NCBI GenBank assembly: GCA_035582835.1
Contig: JAYKAV010002789.1
Span: 730,016 to 794,015, forward strand
Source: Phoebastria nigripes
Lineage: Eukaryota > Chordata > Aves > Procellariiformes > Diomedeidae
Length of the DNA: 64,000 nt
Direction: 5' to 3'
Shown: positions 47,801 through 61,992 of the stretch, one piece after another
Layout: the number at the start of each line of letters is the position of its first letter
Numbering within the stretch: the first letter of the stretch is position 1
Notes under the pieces: model-generated
What the model saw: the letters and a program-made list of their open reading frames with translations, nothing else
Told to the model about the DNA's origin: nothing
Databases searched by the model: none
Program-made: the position numbers and the translations under genes

Positions 47801-50524
47801 AATATCTCTGATAAAAAGTATTAGCATTTAATGCAGTCTTTTAATCACAGTGATTAATTAAAATCAGTTTTTAATCTTTTCATTTTGCTTTCCAGGATTG
47901 TAAGTATTCCTTTTCTTTGTACTTCTGCCCCTTTGGATTGAATTTTGCTGTCTGTACTTCCAGTGACTGCACAAGGAAGTTTGCTTTTGTGCAGCCATGG
48001 CTAATACAAACCCAAGGAGCAATTTTAAGACAGTTTTGAACATTGTGCCCGTAATACTTTTTATCAAAAACACATGAAAATTGCAATTCTGATATCTCTG
48101 TGAGGATAATATTAGCAGAGTTCTCATCATCTTTACACTGTGGTTACCTAAGTCTTAGCTTTGTGTTAAGAGCTCTTGTGGAGGCATTCCATAAATTTGA
48201 ATGGAGATTAAAACTAATTGGTTTCTCTGTAAGCCACTGTAAAAATTTGAATAATAAGTTGAAGAAACTGTCTTTTTGTAAGTTTTTTTTCCGGCTGTTG
48301 AAAAACTTTGTCACAAAAGAGTTATTTTCCTCTCCCATTCTATAAGACTTCATAATGGCAAAGATCATTCATTATATGTTTTTAAAAAACTGTAAACAAT
48401 GGAAATAAGAAGCAATGTGATTATTGAGCATCATTTATATCCCAAATTTTCAATGATGCAAAAGCAAATTACAAAAGCACTCCCAGTGTCTCAGACAAAG
48501 ATTTTGCTGATATTAGTCATAGTGGATTTCTGGCCAAGAAGTAGAGAAGATGTAAAAATGCAGTTTTCAAATTTCAGATCTGAGCTTTAAGCTTTGAAAA
48601 TCCCATGTAAAAATTGAACAAGGAGGTTACTCAGTGTAACATGAGACGGGAACGTCACAGCTTTTAGAAGCCAAACCAATGCATCTTGCCACTGTTGCTA
48701 TTGTCCATTGTGCATATCTGAAAGACTGCATGGGCTGGATTTCTCAGTTTAGGAAGAACTTTAGGAACGGCATTAGGAAGAACTTTTTTTGGGTCATTCT
48801 CCGTTGTCTCGCGACAGCTCAGTTCCATAGTGAGAAAAAGTAAGAGTTGTATAGGTTTGTCTGCTGCTGACCAACTCTACAGCAGAATCTTCATTGGGCC
48901 CACTCTGATTTTAAGTCTTCTCATCTCTGCCTCTGTTTCCTTGTGAAATAGTTGAGCCTTAGTATTCCTGTCTGAGAATACATTTAGAAGGGATTAGTTA
49001 ATGCATGGAAGTCAAGACACCATTGAAATGCATAGCCTTATCATCTGAAATAATTCTGTGCCTCTGTTAGGAATAGTTTTTAATTTAATCTACTCATTAT
49101 GAAAAGTATGGAATATGATATCAAGGGAGAAAATACTTACATCTAATAGGCGAAAACTTATGTAGCTACTTTTACTTAAATTCCCAGGTTGCCTGACATA
49201 CTGTTTTACTTAGCTGATCTTGGCTGTTAGTCTTCTATTGCCCACCCCAAATATATGGCTTGTGTTTAAGTTGAACATGATGACTATAAGTAATTTGTTA
49301 GTGTTTTGTTTGCTCACTTTTTAATCAGAGAATCCCATGACTATTCAGCTGTTTTTTTCAAGATGTATGAATCTCTTAAATGGAAATCCTTGCTAAAAAT
49401 ATTTTTATATTTAATTTCCATAATGGATTACAAATTGACCTGTGAGCCAGAAAAGGGAGAGGCGAGAGACATGTACTTTTACGGATCCATGTGAATCCTC
49501 ACCCTTTTATAGAAGAATCCTCAAGCTTCTATAGGAAGGGAAAAAACCCCAACCCAGTTTATCTTTGAAAATTGTAATTCTTAAAAGAAAAAAAAAAAAA
49601 AAAAGAAAAAAGAAAGCAAGCTTGATATTAACTTAAGCAGAATTTTGGAGCAGAACAGAAAGTTTTTCTGCATCCCATCTGCTTACAGGAGTACATTTGC
49701 TGGTGCCAGACTGAGACCTGGCTTTGGTTCCTGATAGGAACCATCCCCTCATGCTAGATTAAGCTGTTGAATACATGCCCAAAAAGCCTGGGGTTATTTG
49801 GATGAGTAGATAGAGTCATGCAGCGATGATTGAATTTGAATCTGTTATGAGAGCAAGTATTCATTCACTCACCGGAAGTCCTGAGCAGAAATAACCTAAG
49901 CTTATAAATACAGGGTACACCATGCAGATGGCTGCTGCAGTAACGTGCGGAAACTTCTAGGCTCACATATTCACGCACAGTTCTCTGGATTAAACACTTT
50001 TAACTTTAGGCAACAGGATTCAAATCAGTCTCTCATGGCCTTTTGAAAGGAGCTTTTAGGGGATGTTTTTCTTGTCGGGGAGCTTCCAATGGCATGTGAC
50101 CCTTTAATTAAGTTTCAAATCCATAATCTTTGTCAGGTCCATAGGCGTGACCTGGAATTCCCTCCCTCCCCAAGCAACAGATTTGTTTTAGGACTGTTAG
50201 AGGGAGTTTGAGGTCCGACAGAAACCAGTATTGTGCAAGATGCTGATACAGGTCATTGAGCAGCAGCGGGATTTTGCTGTGTGTTTGTAGTAATCAGGCT
50301 TCTCTCAGAGAAAATAAGAAGTGGGTCAATGGTGCTCTGCCCGTGGAACTCATGTATGGACTGGCACTGCATTGCACCACTCCCTGTGCGGTGCAGAACT
50401 GCGGTGTGTGATACAGCAGTGCTGTCTGGAAAAATCATCCTGACTGGGATGGGGCTGCTGTAAGCATGTCTGTGGCTGGCCGGTCAGCTGCAGTGGGGTT
50501 GTGTGCTACCTTGTACTGCTTTTC
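38889..50524. other. Non-coding sequence, no exon recognised
   Basis: ORFs of up to 184 codons occur (39860-40414 and 45360-45890, plus strand) but lack recognised domains and paired splice signals. No repeat family was recognised. An A-rich tract lies at 49583-49617. It may be intronic if CpG island 2 fires to the right. Confidence 0.5.
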
Positions 50525-50529
50525 ACGTT

Positions 50530-51031
50530 TGTACTGGGTCTGGCTGGGATGGAGATAACTTTCTTCATAGCAGCCTGTAAGGTGCTGTGTTTTGGGTTTG
50601 TAGCTAGAACAATGTTGTCAAGGCTTTCGCTCTCTTCCCGCCTCTCCGCCCCCCACAGTGAGTAGGTTGTAGGTTTTTGGGGGATGGCTGACCTGAGCTG
50701 GCCAAAGGGATCTTCCACAGCATATAGTGCCACGCCCAGCAATAAAACCTGGGGTAGGGGAGGATGGAGTGGNGATGTTGTCCTCCAAGGTGGCCATTGC
50801 TGGGCATCCGTCTGCCTGTGGGAAGTGGCGACTGACTGCCTTTGCATCAGTTCGTTCTTTTTTTTTTTCCCCCCTCTTTCTTTCACCTACTAAACTGTCT
50901 TTATATCTACCCATGAGTTTTCTTGCTTTTGCTCTTCGTGTCCTCTCTCCCATCCCGCCGGGGGCAGGTGGGGTGGGGAGTGAGTGAAGCTGTATGGGCG
51001 CTTGGCTGCTGGGCAGGGTCAGCCCACCACA
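50530..51031 (+). mobile_element. Solo LTR 2, avian ERVL-type, older copy
   Basis: It has the same architecture as LTR 1: tggctgggatggagataact near the 5' end, ggtgctgtgttttgggttt, ctacccatgagttttcttgc, tctctcccatcccgccgggg, then a cagggtcagcccaccaca end. Termini are TG...CA over about 502 bp. Flanking pentamers acgtt (50525-50529) and acgct (51032-51036) differ at one base, consistent with an aged target duplication. It lacks the TTA/TAC expansion of LTR 1 and is more diverged from the remembered family sequence. No internal proviral sequence is present. Confidence 0.82.
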
Positions 51032-51036
51032 ACGCT

Positions 51037-53328
51037 GTACAAAGGAATTGAGAACAAGAGCATTGGGCAGGTAATAGGATTGGCCTCCCAGGAGGATGCT
51101 ACTCCCTTTGCAGACGTTTTTTTCCTAATGGGACAGAAAGCAGTATGGATGATCATTTAATTTGGGTAAGGTGGAAGGCCCATAGTTCCTCCTTGAATGC
51201 AGACGTGAAAGTCATTAGCTAGGGGATAGGAAGCACATGGAGATTTTTTGAGTCCTGTCCTGTGATCCAGCGCAGTCTAGGATCTTGCTGGCCGCGGCAG
51301 CACCTGGCAGTCACCCTGGGATCATAGAGGCAAAACAAAGCTTTGATTTTCCTTGCTCTAAGTGCTACCAGTAAACACAAGCTAAAACCTGTTTCTGTTC
51401 TGTGAAGTGAGGTAATGGATGACAAATAGTTAAATAGATGAGTTAATTTGAATGCTGTCCTATATAGTGTAAATACGCATTTCCTAATGAGGAATAACTA
51501 AGTTCTCCCTTTTGTGTATACTGCAGTCACACTTATTATTTACAAATGATGCAGCAATTTTGAGTAACTGCAGCTATTTAATCAACTCATTTTTTAATTT
51601 CCCTATTACAAATTTGCTCAGAAGGCAAAAACCAGAGCCTTAACTCATGTACCTGATATGAGGCTTCAATGAAAGAGTGACTGATTGGATTGGTGGCTTG
51701 TGCTGCATTAGTGATCTCTTTAAGCTACATCAGTGCCTTCATTTTTCCCCAGTTTTTCAATGGAAATTTCACCTTAGCTAGTTTGGTTGTTTTGACCTCC
51801 TAAAGCATTTGACATTGTCCCCAGTCCTAAAAACAGAGTTGCTATCGTTAGCCAGAGGCGTTTCAGGCTGAAAAATTTGTGCCACAGTAGATGAAGATGA
51901 CAAAGTAGGAAAACTAGTTAAAAATGACTGAATAGGCTCTGCTTCCTCAGATGAGGGAAGACTTAGAAGTTGAAGCCTTGTGTGCTTCTTCCTTTAAGAA
52001 TATACTAAACCAAGAGATAACAGGTTGGTTAGATCACATGGAAGGAGTCCCCAAACTTGACTTTCTGACATTGGTGTCACCAAAGCCTAATGGAAATCAC
52101 TCCATTTTAAACCAAGGTCTTAAATGCATTTTCTAGGCAACTCTTACTCTTTGGTCCTTCCTGCTTCATTGAATGATATTTATCTTCCTCATCATATTGA
52201 TCTGAGTCTCTTGGGTCCTCTCTGGACATCCCAGTGTCTTCTCTTTTAACAGACTGTCATTTTTCTTTTTCCCTTGTCTCTGTGTATTTGTCAGCACTCA
52301 AGGACAGACCTGGTTTCTTTTTAAAGAAAACTTTGTCTGCAGGCAGGAGGGGTACTGCAGTGAGCTAGAGATGCCCCAGGGTGACTGGCCAGCGCGGCTG
52401 GACTATGGGTAGTACCTGTTTCACCATCAGGATGCGCTGGTGCATGCACAGAGACTAAAACTGCAGAGCACAGGGAAGAGCAGTTCTCTCCTGCTCTGCA
52501 GACACAGTCTGTTTAGAGTCCTTTGTGGTCCCATCCCTTGCCCTCCACCATCTTATTTTAGATGACCCCTGCAGTTGTCACTAGTGAGTAACAATTAAAC
52601 CTGTCTCTCCTTTCTTAGCATTTATCCCTCTGTTATTTCCTTATTAGCCCATCCGTCTGAGGCTTTCTGAATGAGGGAGGGTCTCCAAAAACTTGAGCAC
52701 AAAAAATTAGACTGCTTATCTTTTCCCTTGTATGTGAATTTGGCTATTGTTTTTGCTTCTCCTTGTTCTCAGCCTAGCTTGTCAGACTTGTAACCAAGAC
52801 CCGTAATCTCCTGCTCAATTGTACTGCACACCGAGAACAGTGTTTTCAATTCTTCTTCTATGTTATCTGTGGCTGTTCATTTTCTTTCTGACCCTGTCCT
52901 GCAGGCAATTAACTGTAGATTGCTCTAACCTTGTTCTTCCCGATGGCCACAGCAGTCCTTGAGACGGATTTGTCACCTCCTCTTTGGAAGCCTCCACAGA
53001 ACTAAATTAAAATCCTCTTCAAAGTCCCACATAACTTCACCTCCTTGATACCTGTCTTCTGTAGTATGTTATAGCCACTTCTATCATCTGTTTGACCATT
53101 CAGGCCTGCCTCATTGCATCGTTTGACTGAGTCTCTTGTAATTATGTCTGAGTTTTCATTTGTGCTCCTGTATGTGGGAATCTGTTCATGATTTTGTCCT
53201 CAGAAGGTTCTTGTCCCTCCTCCTCCAGACCCTTCTGGAAGATAAATGTCTGACACAAGGCCTATAAGGAAACTTGCTGACCGGTAGTGACACATGAAGG
53301 GTAATTGCAAATAGTTTATATATTCCTG
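51037..53328. other. Non-coding sequence, no exon recognised
   Basis: Only short chance ORFs were found. No repeat family was recognised. Confidence 0.5.
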
Positions 53329-53403
53329 CTGGAGCAGGGGGGATGGACAAGATGACCTCCAGAGGTCCCTTCCAACCTCAGCCCTTCTGTGATTCTGTGA
53401 TTC
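53329..53403 (+). mobile_element. Short CR1 LINE 3' tail, fragment E
   Basis: The stretch gatggacaagatgacctcca, then ggtcccttccaacctcagcc and gtgattctgtgattc repeats, is a typical CR1 3' terminus. Only about 75 bp remain, so it is severely 5'-truncated. Plus orientation, unlike the larger copies around it. Confidence 0.85.
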
Positions 53404-56400
53404 CACCTGGAAGAGCTATCCTCAACCACTTGTCCAGTAGTTTTCAACATTAGCTATATATAATTAGAGCTGACAGTCCATTTTAGTTAAGCAACAACCC
53501 TATCTCGTAAATAATCACTGTAGCGCTATAAAAGGTGAATTATCTAGATGTGAGCACCTTTTACCTAAATAACTTTTCTTATTCTCCTCTAATTTACACC
53601 CTGTTGCTTTTTTGTATTTGGATTATAAGTGCTTTAGGCCAAGGAGTTTACCTATTTTTCCCGTTTGGAAAGTACTTCATATATTAGCACAACCATTAAC
53701 AAACAAGCAGCAAGTCATCTTTGACTGTAATGCCACTGTCAATACAGAGTAAGTAGCTGTGGCATTCCAGACAAGTTCTGCTGTAATTTTGCAGGTGGTG
53801 TCCTTGTTACCACATGCTGCCAGATTCTGGAAAGCCAAAACAAAACTGCAGCTTCAGGCCTAATCAAGGCTGAAGGTCTGCACGTGCACTGTTACCCGTC
53901 ATGCTGTCAGATAACAAATTGCTCCAAACCAATTGGGTATTTTGAGACTCTGACTTTGTATGTTACCAAGAGGAATGCCAAAGCTAACAAAGGGTGATAC
54001 ACACTTCTGCAAGTGGTAGTTTCCTCTTACTGTCTACAAAATTGAAAAGTCACTAAGGAAAAGGAGGACGTGGTTTGGGAAGAGTGACTTTGTATTAATG
54101 TATGTGTCCTACCCTAGGTGCCTAATGTTTTGGATAGTAAAAATGGCAGGGTCTCATTTAACCTGAAAAAAGGATGATTGAATTCTCTCTGAACTGCTGA
54201 TTAGTCCCTTTAATATTCGAGATGGTTAAGCAGCAACATACAACAACAGAAGCATAACATTGCTTAGAAATACAACTTTCAAGACTGTTCTGTTGACTTC
54301 CCAGCAGCCTGTGTTCAGTAAGGCTGAGAATAGTTAAAGTTTGTTCAGTGAGGGAGTTTGTAGCCCGATGGTGTCTATAGGTGGTCAGTTGTAATATGAA
54401 TATTCTCTATTCTGTGCGTATTCTGTAGAATATATACAGTGATATGTAAACAGTGAACACAGCTTTTCTTTTCTTTTTTTGCTCACTTGCTTATTATAAT
54501 AAAAAGGTAAAATGATTATCTATTTTCCTTCCTTTCTGTACTTACCAGTAATACTAAAAACAATTTTGACTTGGTGCTGTTTGTGACTAGATTAATTTTT
54601 GAGGGGAATCCTTATGAACAAAATGTTAGTACTGGTCTTAGGATTTAATATATTTCTCAGTCACAGGCATAATGCTAAAGAATACTTGCAGTATCCCTTG
54701 ACTTTAGTTTGAACTGTGGATCCCAGACAACTTCTAGAGCTTCGCCTTTATCAGAGCATAATCAAAGTGTCGTCAAGCAGAGATCAAGGATTTTCTGGGC
54801 ATTTGTAAATCAGGCAGAGGAGAGTGCTCTTTTACCTTACCTAGGCAGTTTGCAATGGAGCCATATGTGAAAAATCTAAGAATTTCAGCAACAAACCTTT
54901 TCTGCAGNGTCCTTGCACTTGTGTAAAGACCGTTTTGTGGCCAGAGTTACAGATACGTTGAATTTACTGTCACAGCAGCTGCAAGTTACAATACAAATAG
55001 ACCAATATGTCCCGCCTCATTAAATGAGCGGTTTTCTGTGTTGTGTGATCCAGATGGTCTATCAAGTAAAACCTGAAACTCCTCCCCTTTCGTGTCTTGT
55101 TCATTTTTGTTTGTTGTGTTAGAGCAGCCACCAGAGAGTCTAGCACTGGAGAAAATGCGGGCTTTTAAAGTGGGATAGAAAATCTTGATCAGAAAAAGTC
55201 TTTCAGAAAACTGTTAGTTAGTATAGAAAGAGATCCCATGAACAAAACTGCCCTATTCTTTAAGGAAAAGTTAAATTCTGACTCTCTCTGATCTTCCCCA
55301 CAATTTGTCGTGGCTTTATAGACATGTTGTGGGAAACAGCAGAAGGTACGTATTTCTCCCCTAACCTGTGGTATAGAAATATTCTCAGCCCTCTCTCCCT
55401 TCCTGTCCCTGTGACAAAGGAAATTGCCTGGACTGAATCTAAGCCTTTGCAAATTTCTTTCTAATACACAAAGTGTAGTAGTGGATATTTTTCCTTCTCT
55501 AGCCTCTTTCAGTTCTGAAACGGAAGCTTCCTGGTGGAAAAGGGCTTCAGGTCAGACATGTGTGGTTTCATCCCAAAAGGAATCTGAGGAAGCATGTACA
55601 GACAGGCTGGCATGGAAACTGAAGTTTAAGCTTAGCAGCAGTGAACATGAGCTGTGCTCAGTAAAATTTCAGGTGGAAAGCAAGGCTCTATCTAGAGATG
55701 CTTTGGATTTGACTGTGTAACATTTGTTTCATGACTGATCTTTATGGGATTCTATGCTAACGTTTGGTTACGGTGTTCAGAGTACAGAGCAGGACATGTG
55801 TGTGGTACATGGTGCTCTGAAGTGCAGCCAATGAAAGCGATGCCAAATCGTCCTTCACGTCCAAATCGTCCAAGCTGACAGAGCCCTGCTACTGTATAAA
55901 CTAACTTACTTTTACACTTCAGTTGTACTGAATATTGCTGCTGTGGTGGCATAGCCTCTGGAGAGAGCAAGTTCAGCCTGGCAGTTAAAAGGGGAAACTT
56001 GAAAGCCAGGGCTTCCTATTCCTGCCACTGCCATTCATTCTGTATGCAAGCAGGAGAAAGCCAGGCAGTATTTCTTTCCACCTCGGTTTTATTATTTGTA
56101 AAATGAAAATGACTGCCTTAAAATGGTGATTTGAGTAATATTTTAGTACTGATATCCTTTGCTAGAAAGGCCTGGTAGGTCTGCATGCTACATATAGTAG
56201 CTACATATAGTAACTTCAGTAAACTGACAATAGCAGTGTTGTTTGTCTGTGATGGTTGAAGGAGCAGATTCCTTCAGGATATCTTCTAAAGTCGTACCAG
56301 GTATGCTGATTTACTTCAGGTAGCCTCCATGACACATCTGTTGGTAGATTATTATCCCTTTCAGCAGTGATCACCAATCACTAGATTTTCCTTAATGATA

Positions 56401-59400
56401 GCCAAAGGGAATAGTGATTTGTCTTTTCTCTAGCTTTGCATTTTACTTTTCTATGCTGAAGCAGTTACACAGTTCATTCTGCTTCANGGTTGCTTCAGTC
56501 TTCAACATAAAATGATTGTGATCAAAGCTTCACTTCAGAAAGGAGTTTGAAAAGGTCAATAACAAGGACAGAATAGTGTTTCTTGATTTTTAAACTTTTC
56601 CAGACCTCAGTTTATTTTCATAGTCTTACAAATGTATTCTCCCTTCCAGAAAAAGCTTTGCTTTTTTTTTCCCCCCTGAATTCTGGTTTGGCTGTTGTAA
56701 TTGATGAGTTACTGCTGGTTGATTACAATTTCATTGTCTTCCTTTTCTCTCTGTATCTGCCTTGCTGTGTTATGTGCTTTCTCTACTGCTTCCCCTTATC
56801 TTCCTCTTCTCTCCTATCCTTGGTGGTCTCCCCATCTACACCCCTCAGGGCTTCTTAGCATCAGCTGCTACCAGCATCTCTCACTTCTAACTCCAGTAAT
56901 TTGTGTTGGCTAGGCAAGCACTAGAATGAAAGGCTGTCTGCAGAGCCTTTGCACTGCAGTTTTCATGCTGACAAAGAGGTTCTTCAGATGAACACAGCAC
57001 TCACCTGTAAAGTCACCTGCATATACAATAAATAACAGGAGATAGCACTGTGGTCTTAACGTCTTGGACTCTCGTAAGCAGAGTTCTGTAGCAGTGTAAA
57101 AAGGCTGTTAAATTACACCTGGAAAAATAAATAAATGCAAGTTGAAAGAGCTTATAATTTATCTCTGTTGTTTAGCTGAAATGAGACAAAAAGTCTTTGA
57201 GGAAAATCTGATGGTGAATATCTAAGGTAGCTGATGCTAACAGTCTGCCTCTTTAAGAACTCAAGATGCTCACAAAAGGTTTTGATGTGTTTTTTGGGTT
57301 TGACATGCACACCCTGTGAGAACAGACTGGCAAGATGGAAACCTACTCTGGAACATTTCAAGGCTGATGAGTAAACACTTTTTGTAGTATATGCTAGTGC
57401 CTCATCCTATCAGAAACAGTGCAGTAAGCAGAATTTATTTCATTATCCATTGGGGAAAAAAATTGTCCTCTATAGCTGTCTGCTTCTGATAAAACCCAGT
57501 TATGGATCTGTGGACCCTTCCAGACTGAGGAGTAGAAATATAAAAACAATGTCTGCTTCATTTAATGTGGTCATGGATCCAGGCTACTCTCCATAGAGAA
57601 TTCACTATTATGTCTGTAAAACTCCAACCATCTGCAGTAGGTCTGTTCACGGTGACAACAGATAAGACTCTGTCATCACAGAGTAAGGATTTGATCAGCT
57701 AGAGAGGAAGCCTGTAGATAAAAGAAAGCTCTCCCGGCAGACCTGCTTTTTGCCAAGAGGGACATGTTCGTGGATAGCTGCTTGATATACTACCTCTGCC
57801 CCGAACTGCTGGTGGGCTCCAGAACTACGGTTAGATATTTGGGCCTTCTGACTTGAAGGGAGGAATGTTGCAGGTAAGAAAGCAGTGATACTCTCTTCTC
57901 TAAGGCTGTCGTGAGCACACACTGAATCCTTGTATGGGAGGGTTAGGCTTTTGGTTTGTAGGTTTAATTATTTCCTCTCAGCATACGTGCAAGGTCAACT
58001 CCAGATGGACATGCTATTAAATTCATTATCCCATTGCAGCAAGCAAATGGAAAGATTGGTGCAGTATTTGGCATGTTTTCAAGGCCAATTATTTTCTTAC
58101 TGCATTTTGAATAGAAATTTGTAAAAGATGACTTTTTAAGTAGTGAACTGATTCCTGAATCTCAACCTGATACGCCTCCCCTCTTGTCTGTGTCACTGTC
58201 ACGGTGCATACTCCAGTACAGAGGTCACGAGAGCAGAATCTCCTGCTCTAGCAGGTGTGACCAAAAGTATTTTGGGTACTACTCTACTCTGATGCAGCTT
58301 GGCTAATGGTCATTCAGCACAAACTGTTGAAGTATACGACTGATTAGCAAAAGGGAGATAAGAATACTATTTGGAAGGGACCTTGAGTTGTTTTGAGTTA
58401 TTTACAGGAACAAGAATAACACTTACAAATCTTAGGCTTTAGAATTGTAAATAGGCAATAGCATGCATGGCATGGTGTTTGGTTACATCTGATTATGGAT
58501 CTCTGACTGGAAGTTTGTGGTAGATCTATAAAGAGCCAAAGGTGGAGTAAATGGCCTTGCACCATATGCAGAAGTAAAAATAATTGCATGCTTTTGTTGA
58601 CTGTTCGGGCTCAGTAGCACGAATAGAGCCATTTCATTACACTGTAGGTGTTGGATGAGGAACCAATACTCCTCTTGTATGCTGAGTAAACAGTTTTTCT
58701 AGAATTGTTAATGTTTTCACGGGAAGGTAAGCGCATGGCTTCTCCGTATTCCACATGGCGTAAATAAAATACCACTGGCAGAAGCTATAAATCAATTCTG
58801 AACAGTCATTAGTACACAGAAAAATCTAAGGAGAGTTATGTTAGCTTGGTGTGTTAAGCCTGCACTCTGCTAGGCACATTTGTCACTCTGGGGAATGTAG
58901 TTAACAAGGAACATAAGACAGCACTAATGAATATGGAGGAAAGCAATAATGGAAGTAGCTGTCAGCTGTTAATTTTTGTTGTTTAAGAAAGACAAGTTTA
59001 TACCATATTAAAGATTTTAAGTGTTATGCAATAATATAGGGGTGTTTAAAAGTGTATGTGAGGATGCTGTGCTGTTGCCAACAGCATTTTCTTGGCAAAA
59101 GAATTTTTTTCTTCCCCTGTGTGTTACGTTTTACAGTTTGGTTCACTTTATCAGCGCTACGGCAGCTCTCCAAACCCTGTGCTCCATCCAGAAGCAGCAG
59201 CCAAAGTGAAGCTGTGCCAAACCACAACTAATGCAGTGTTGATTTGTTCGGTTTTCTTACAGGTACAATTTGCAGTATTTAGCAAGCAGTCATTCACTGA
59301 CATTCACAGCAGTGGCTGAGTTTCTCGGTATATATGCTGAAGAAAAAAAAAAAAAAAAATCAGGAAAGCCTCAAAGCAAAGTCTTGGACCTTAGTACTAC

Positions 59401-61992
59401 CCGTGTTTTAGATATGATCTGAACCTCAATCTGCTCCATGATTTTGGGTCTGTTCTGCTTTTGCAAGGGAACAGAGATTTTGGAAATTTTTTTTTTGACC
59501 AGACTCCTTCCAAAAGCTCATTTTTCTTGTCTTTGGTAAGATGGTGGCACTTGTAACCTTGGGGAGAAAAAAAATATTGCTCCCTTAAGCAATATCTTGT
59601 GTTCCCCTCCATGTCTCCATTGCCCTGCTGCTGTCAAAAAATCAGTAGGTTAGGAATGTATATCAAAGGCAGCATATAGTAAATTCTTTTTGTTATTTTT
59701 CATAATAAAAATATTTCTTGAAGAAACACATTGACAGGTTTTGTCAGAGTTTGAGAAACTAATCACAGTATTGTACGTTCACATTTGAGCATTCAGCATC
59801 TGTGGATTATCGTTTTTTATTTATACAAAGCTGTCTGATCTAATTTAAGGAGGAGAGGAAACGTGCTAAAAACAGATACATGGAATTGAAAAAAGTACCT
59901 CTAAATAAAAGTATGACACTTAATTCACAGACTGCCTGCGTCTTTGTAATCACTCTGACAAGTGCTAAATGGCAGTGTGTTATACCTACTTTTCACATAA
60001 GGGATTATGCAGAGAAGTATCAATGGTGGCTCTAGTCCAGTATTTGTTCATAAAGAAAGTAGCAATACGTATATGAATAATTAAGAACTCCACCTTCAAG
60101 CAGTGTGAATTAATTTTCTTTTTAATCGCTACTCAATATTAGAATTGTAAATTGATGCTGATTTTCTCTATTGTTTGTTCACCCCCTTTTTTTTTTATTT
60201 TTAAATGTGTAACCTTAGATAAAGAATGAAATAACTAATCAAAGCCAACAGTGTTCACTGCTTCATCTTTTTATGCTGTTTTTAAAACCGTTTATCTTAA
60301 ATCTGGAAGTAATGTGATATTCCTGCATCGTAGGACAGGACTGTAGGTGGAGTGAAACCAAGCCCGGAGGACAAATTTTATCAGAAGGGATAGCTGATTT
60401 TTAGGTGCATCTTTTGGAAGGGTTGTCTCTGTTTTCACTAGTTTGAAGGAAGAGTCAGTAGCCTGATTTCTTTCCAGTTTTCTAGGGTCCCACCAGAAGC
60501 TGTGGTGTGTACATGCACACACGTGCACAAAAATACTTTAAGCTGATTTACAGGATGGCTCAGTGTATTGAAAAAACAGAACTGTGCGACTGAAATGGGA
60601 ATATTCTTGATTTCCCATGAAGTCCTGGTCCTCAGTCAGCTTTTTTTGAGGGGGGGCAGGGGTCGAGGGGAAGAAGTAGCTTGGCAAGAGATAGCAGCAG
60701 ATTTTTAGTACACACCACCAAAAAAAAAGTGAAATTCTCTCTACATGTAGACACAGTGCTTAAAGGAGAAAGAAGGATGCATTTTGTGTCTCCTCACCTT
60801 CTATGCCTGAAAATACTTTTATTAAGCATCTGGGGTGCAGAAGTGGTATTTCTTTTCAGTCTCCTCTTGTGTTTTTTATTCTCACTGAGGGTTCACTGAA
60901 ATATTCATAAATTGGAGTAAAAGTTTGGTCAGCCTCTGCTTGCAAGAACAGCAAAGAGTGTCTTTCATAGAGCAATCTGTGCCCTTTATTTTTTATTAGA
61001 AGCTGTTTAGATTTAAGAAGTCCAAACCCAGTCTTTAAAATCCTTCCCCTCTTATTTGTTTGGGTTTCATCTTTAAAAAGTGACAGTCAGAGTAGTTTTT
61101 TTTATCTTGCTGAGGTTTCCTGATTCAGAAACAGAGAAGTCAAACATCTAATATTTCTAAAAGCAGAGATAAATACTTTCACGGTGATAAAGCTTGGTCT
61201 TTCTATGTGAAAAGAGAGACTGAGTGCATCAACACATTTTCCTGTCATTTGTGCATCTTTTTAATGGGCTGAAATCCATACTGGCAGCCTTGTGTGTCAG
61301 CCCTAAGTCTGGGTAATTTCAGTCTTGCCTTAACTCTGTTTTCCCTGGAAGCATTAACATTTGTCATTACTGTAACAAGGGGCAGAATCTTTCAGTTGTG
61401 TTAAAAGTCTTCTGACTTTCACATGTAGCTTTTGAAAAAGAAAAGAGGGGGGATAACTTTTTAACGTAGAAAGATTTGTCAAAATGCTGTCTGTGTTTGC
61501 AGAGGCTGCTTTTCCTGTGTGATGAGGTCAGGCAGTTATGCCTTTCTGAGCCCAGCTCATTCCTTCCCAACATCCCTGTAAGATATTAACTAAGCAACAA
61601 TGAAGATTTACAGGAGATGCATGTTAGAAACATGAGGACAGTTAGAAACACTGACAAGAGGCCAGTCATTCTCCTGCCTGTCCCTCCAGCTAATTGTATC
61701 CTCCTCTAACACAACCAGTGTGGAGCTACCATTAAGCTGAAATAAGATCAGCTGAAGATGCAGAAGCTGCAAGTTTCTGGTTGTTTTTAATCATTCACAG
61801 TGAGAATGATTAAAACCAGCCTGGGAAAAGGCAGCATGGTGGAGACCTGTTCTCCCCCTCCTGTGGTGACCAGAAGATTTTGTGATGGAAGAGGGAGGGG
61901 GGAGGAAGAAAGAAATGGTCTGTGTTGCAATAGTCACAATGTCAGAGGTTTAATTTTTCCTAGGAATTTTCCTTCCTAGCTGGAGTCTTATA
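53404..61992. other. Non-coding sequence, no exon recognised
   Basis: AT-rich, with homopolymer tracts such as about 59342-59359 (A). ORFs are at most 98 codons and unsupported. A 13-bp direct repeat around ctacatatagtag lies at about 56189-56213. No known repeat family was seen. Confidence 0.5.
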
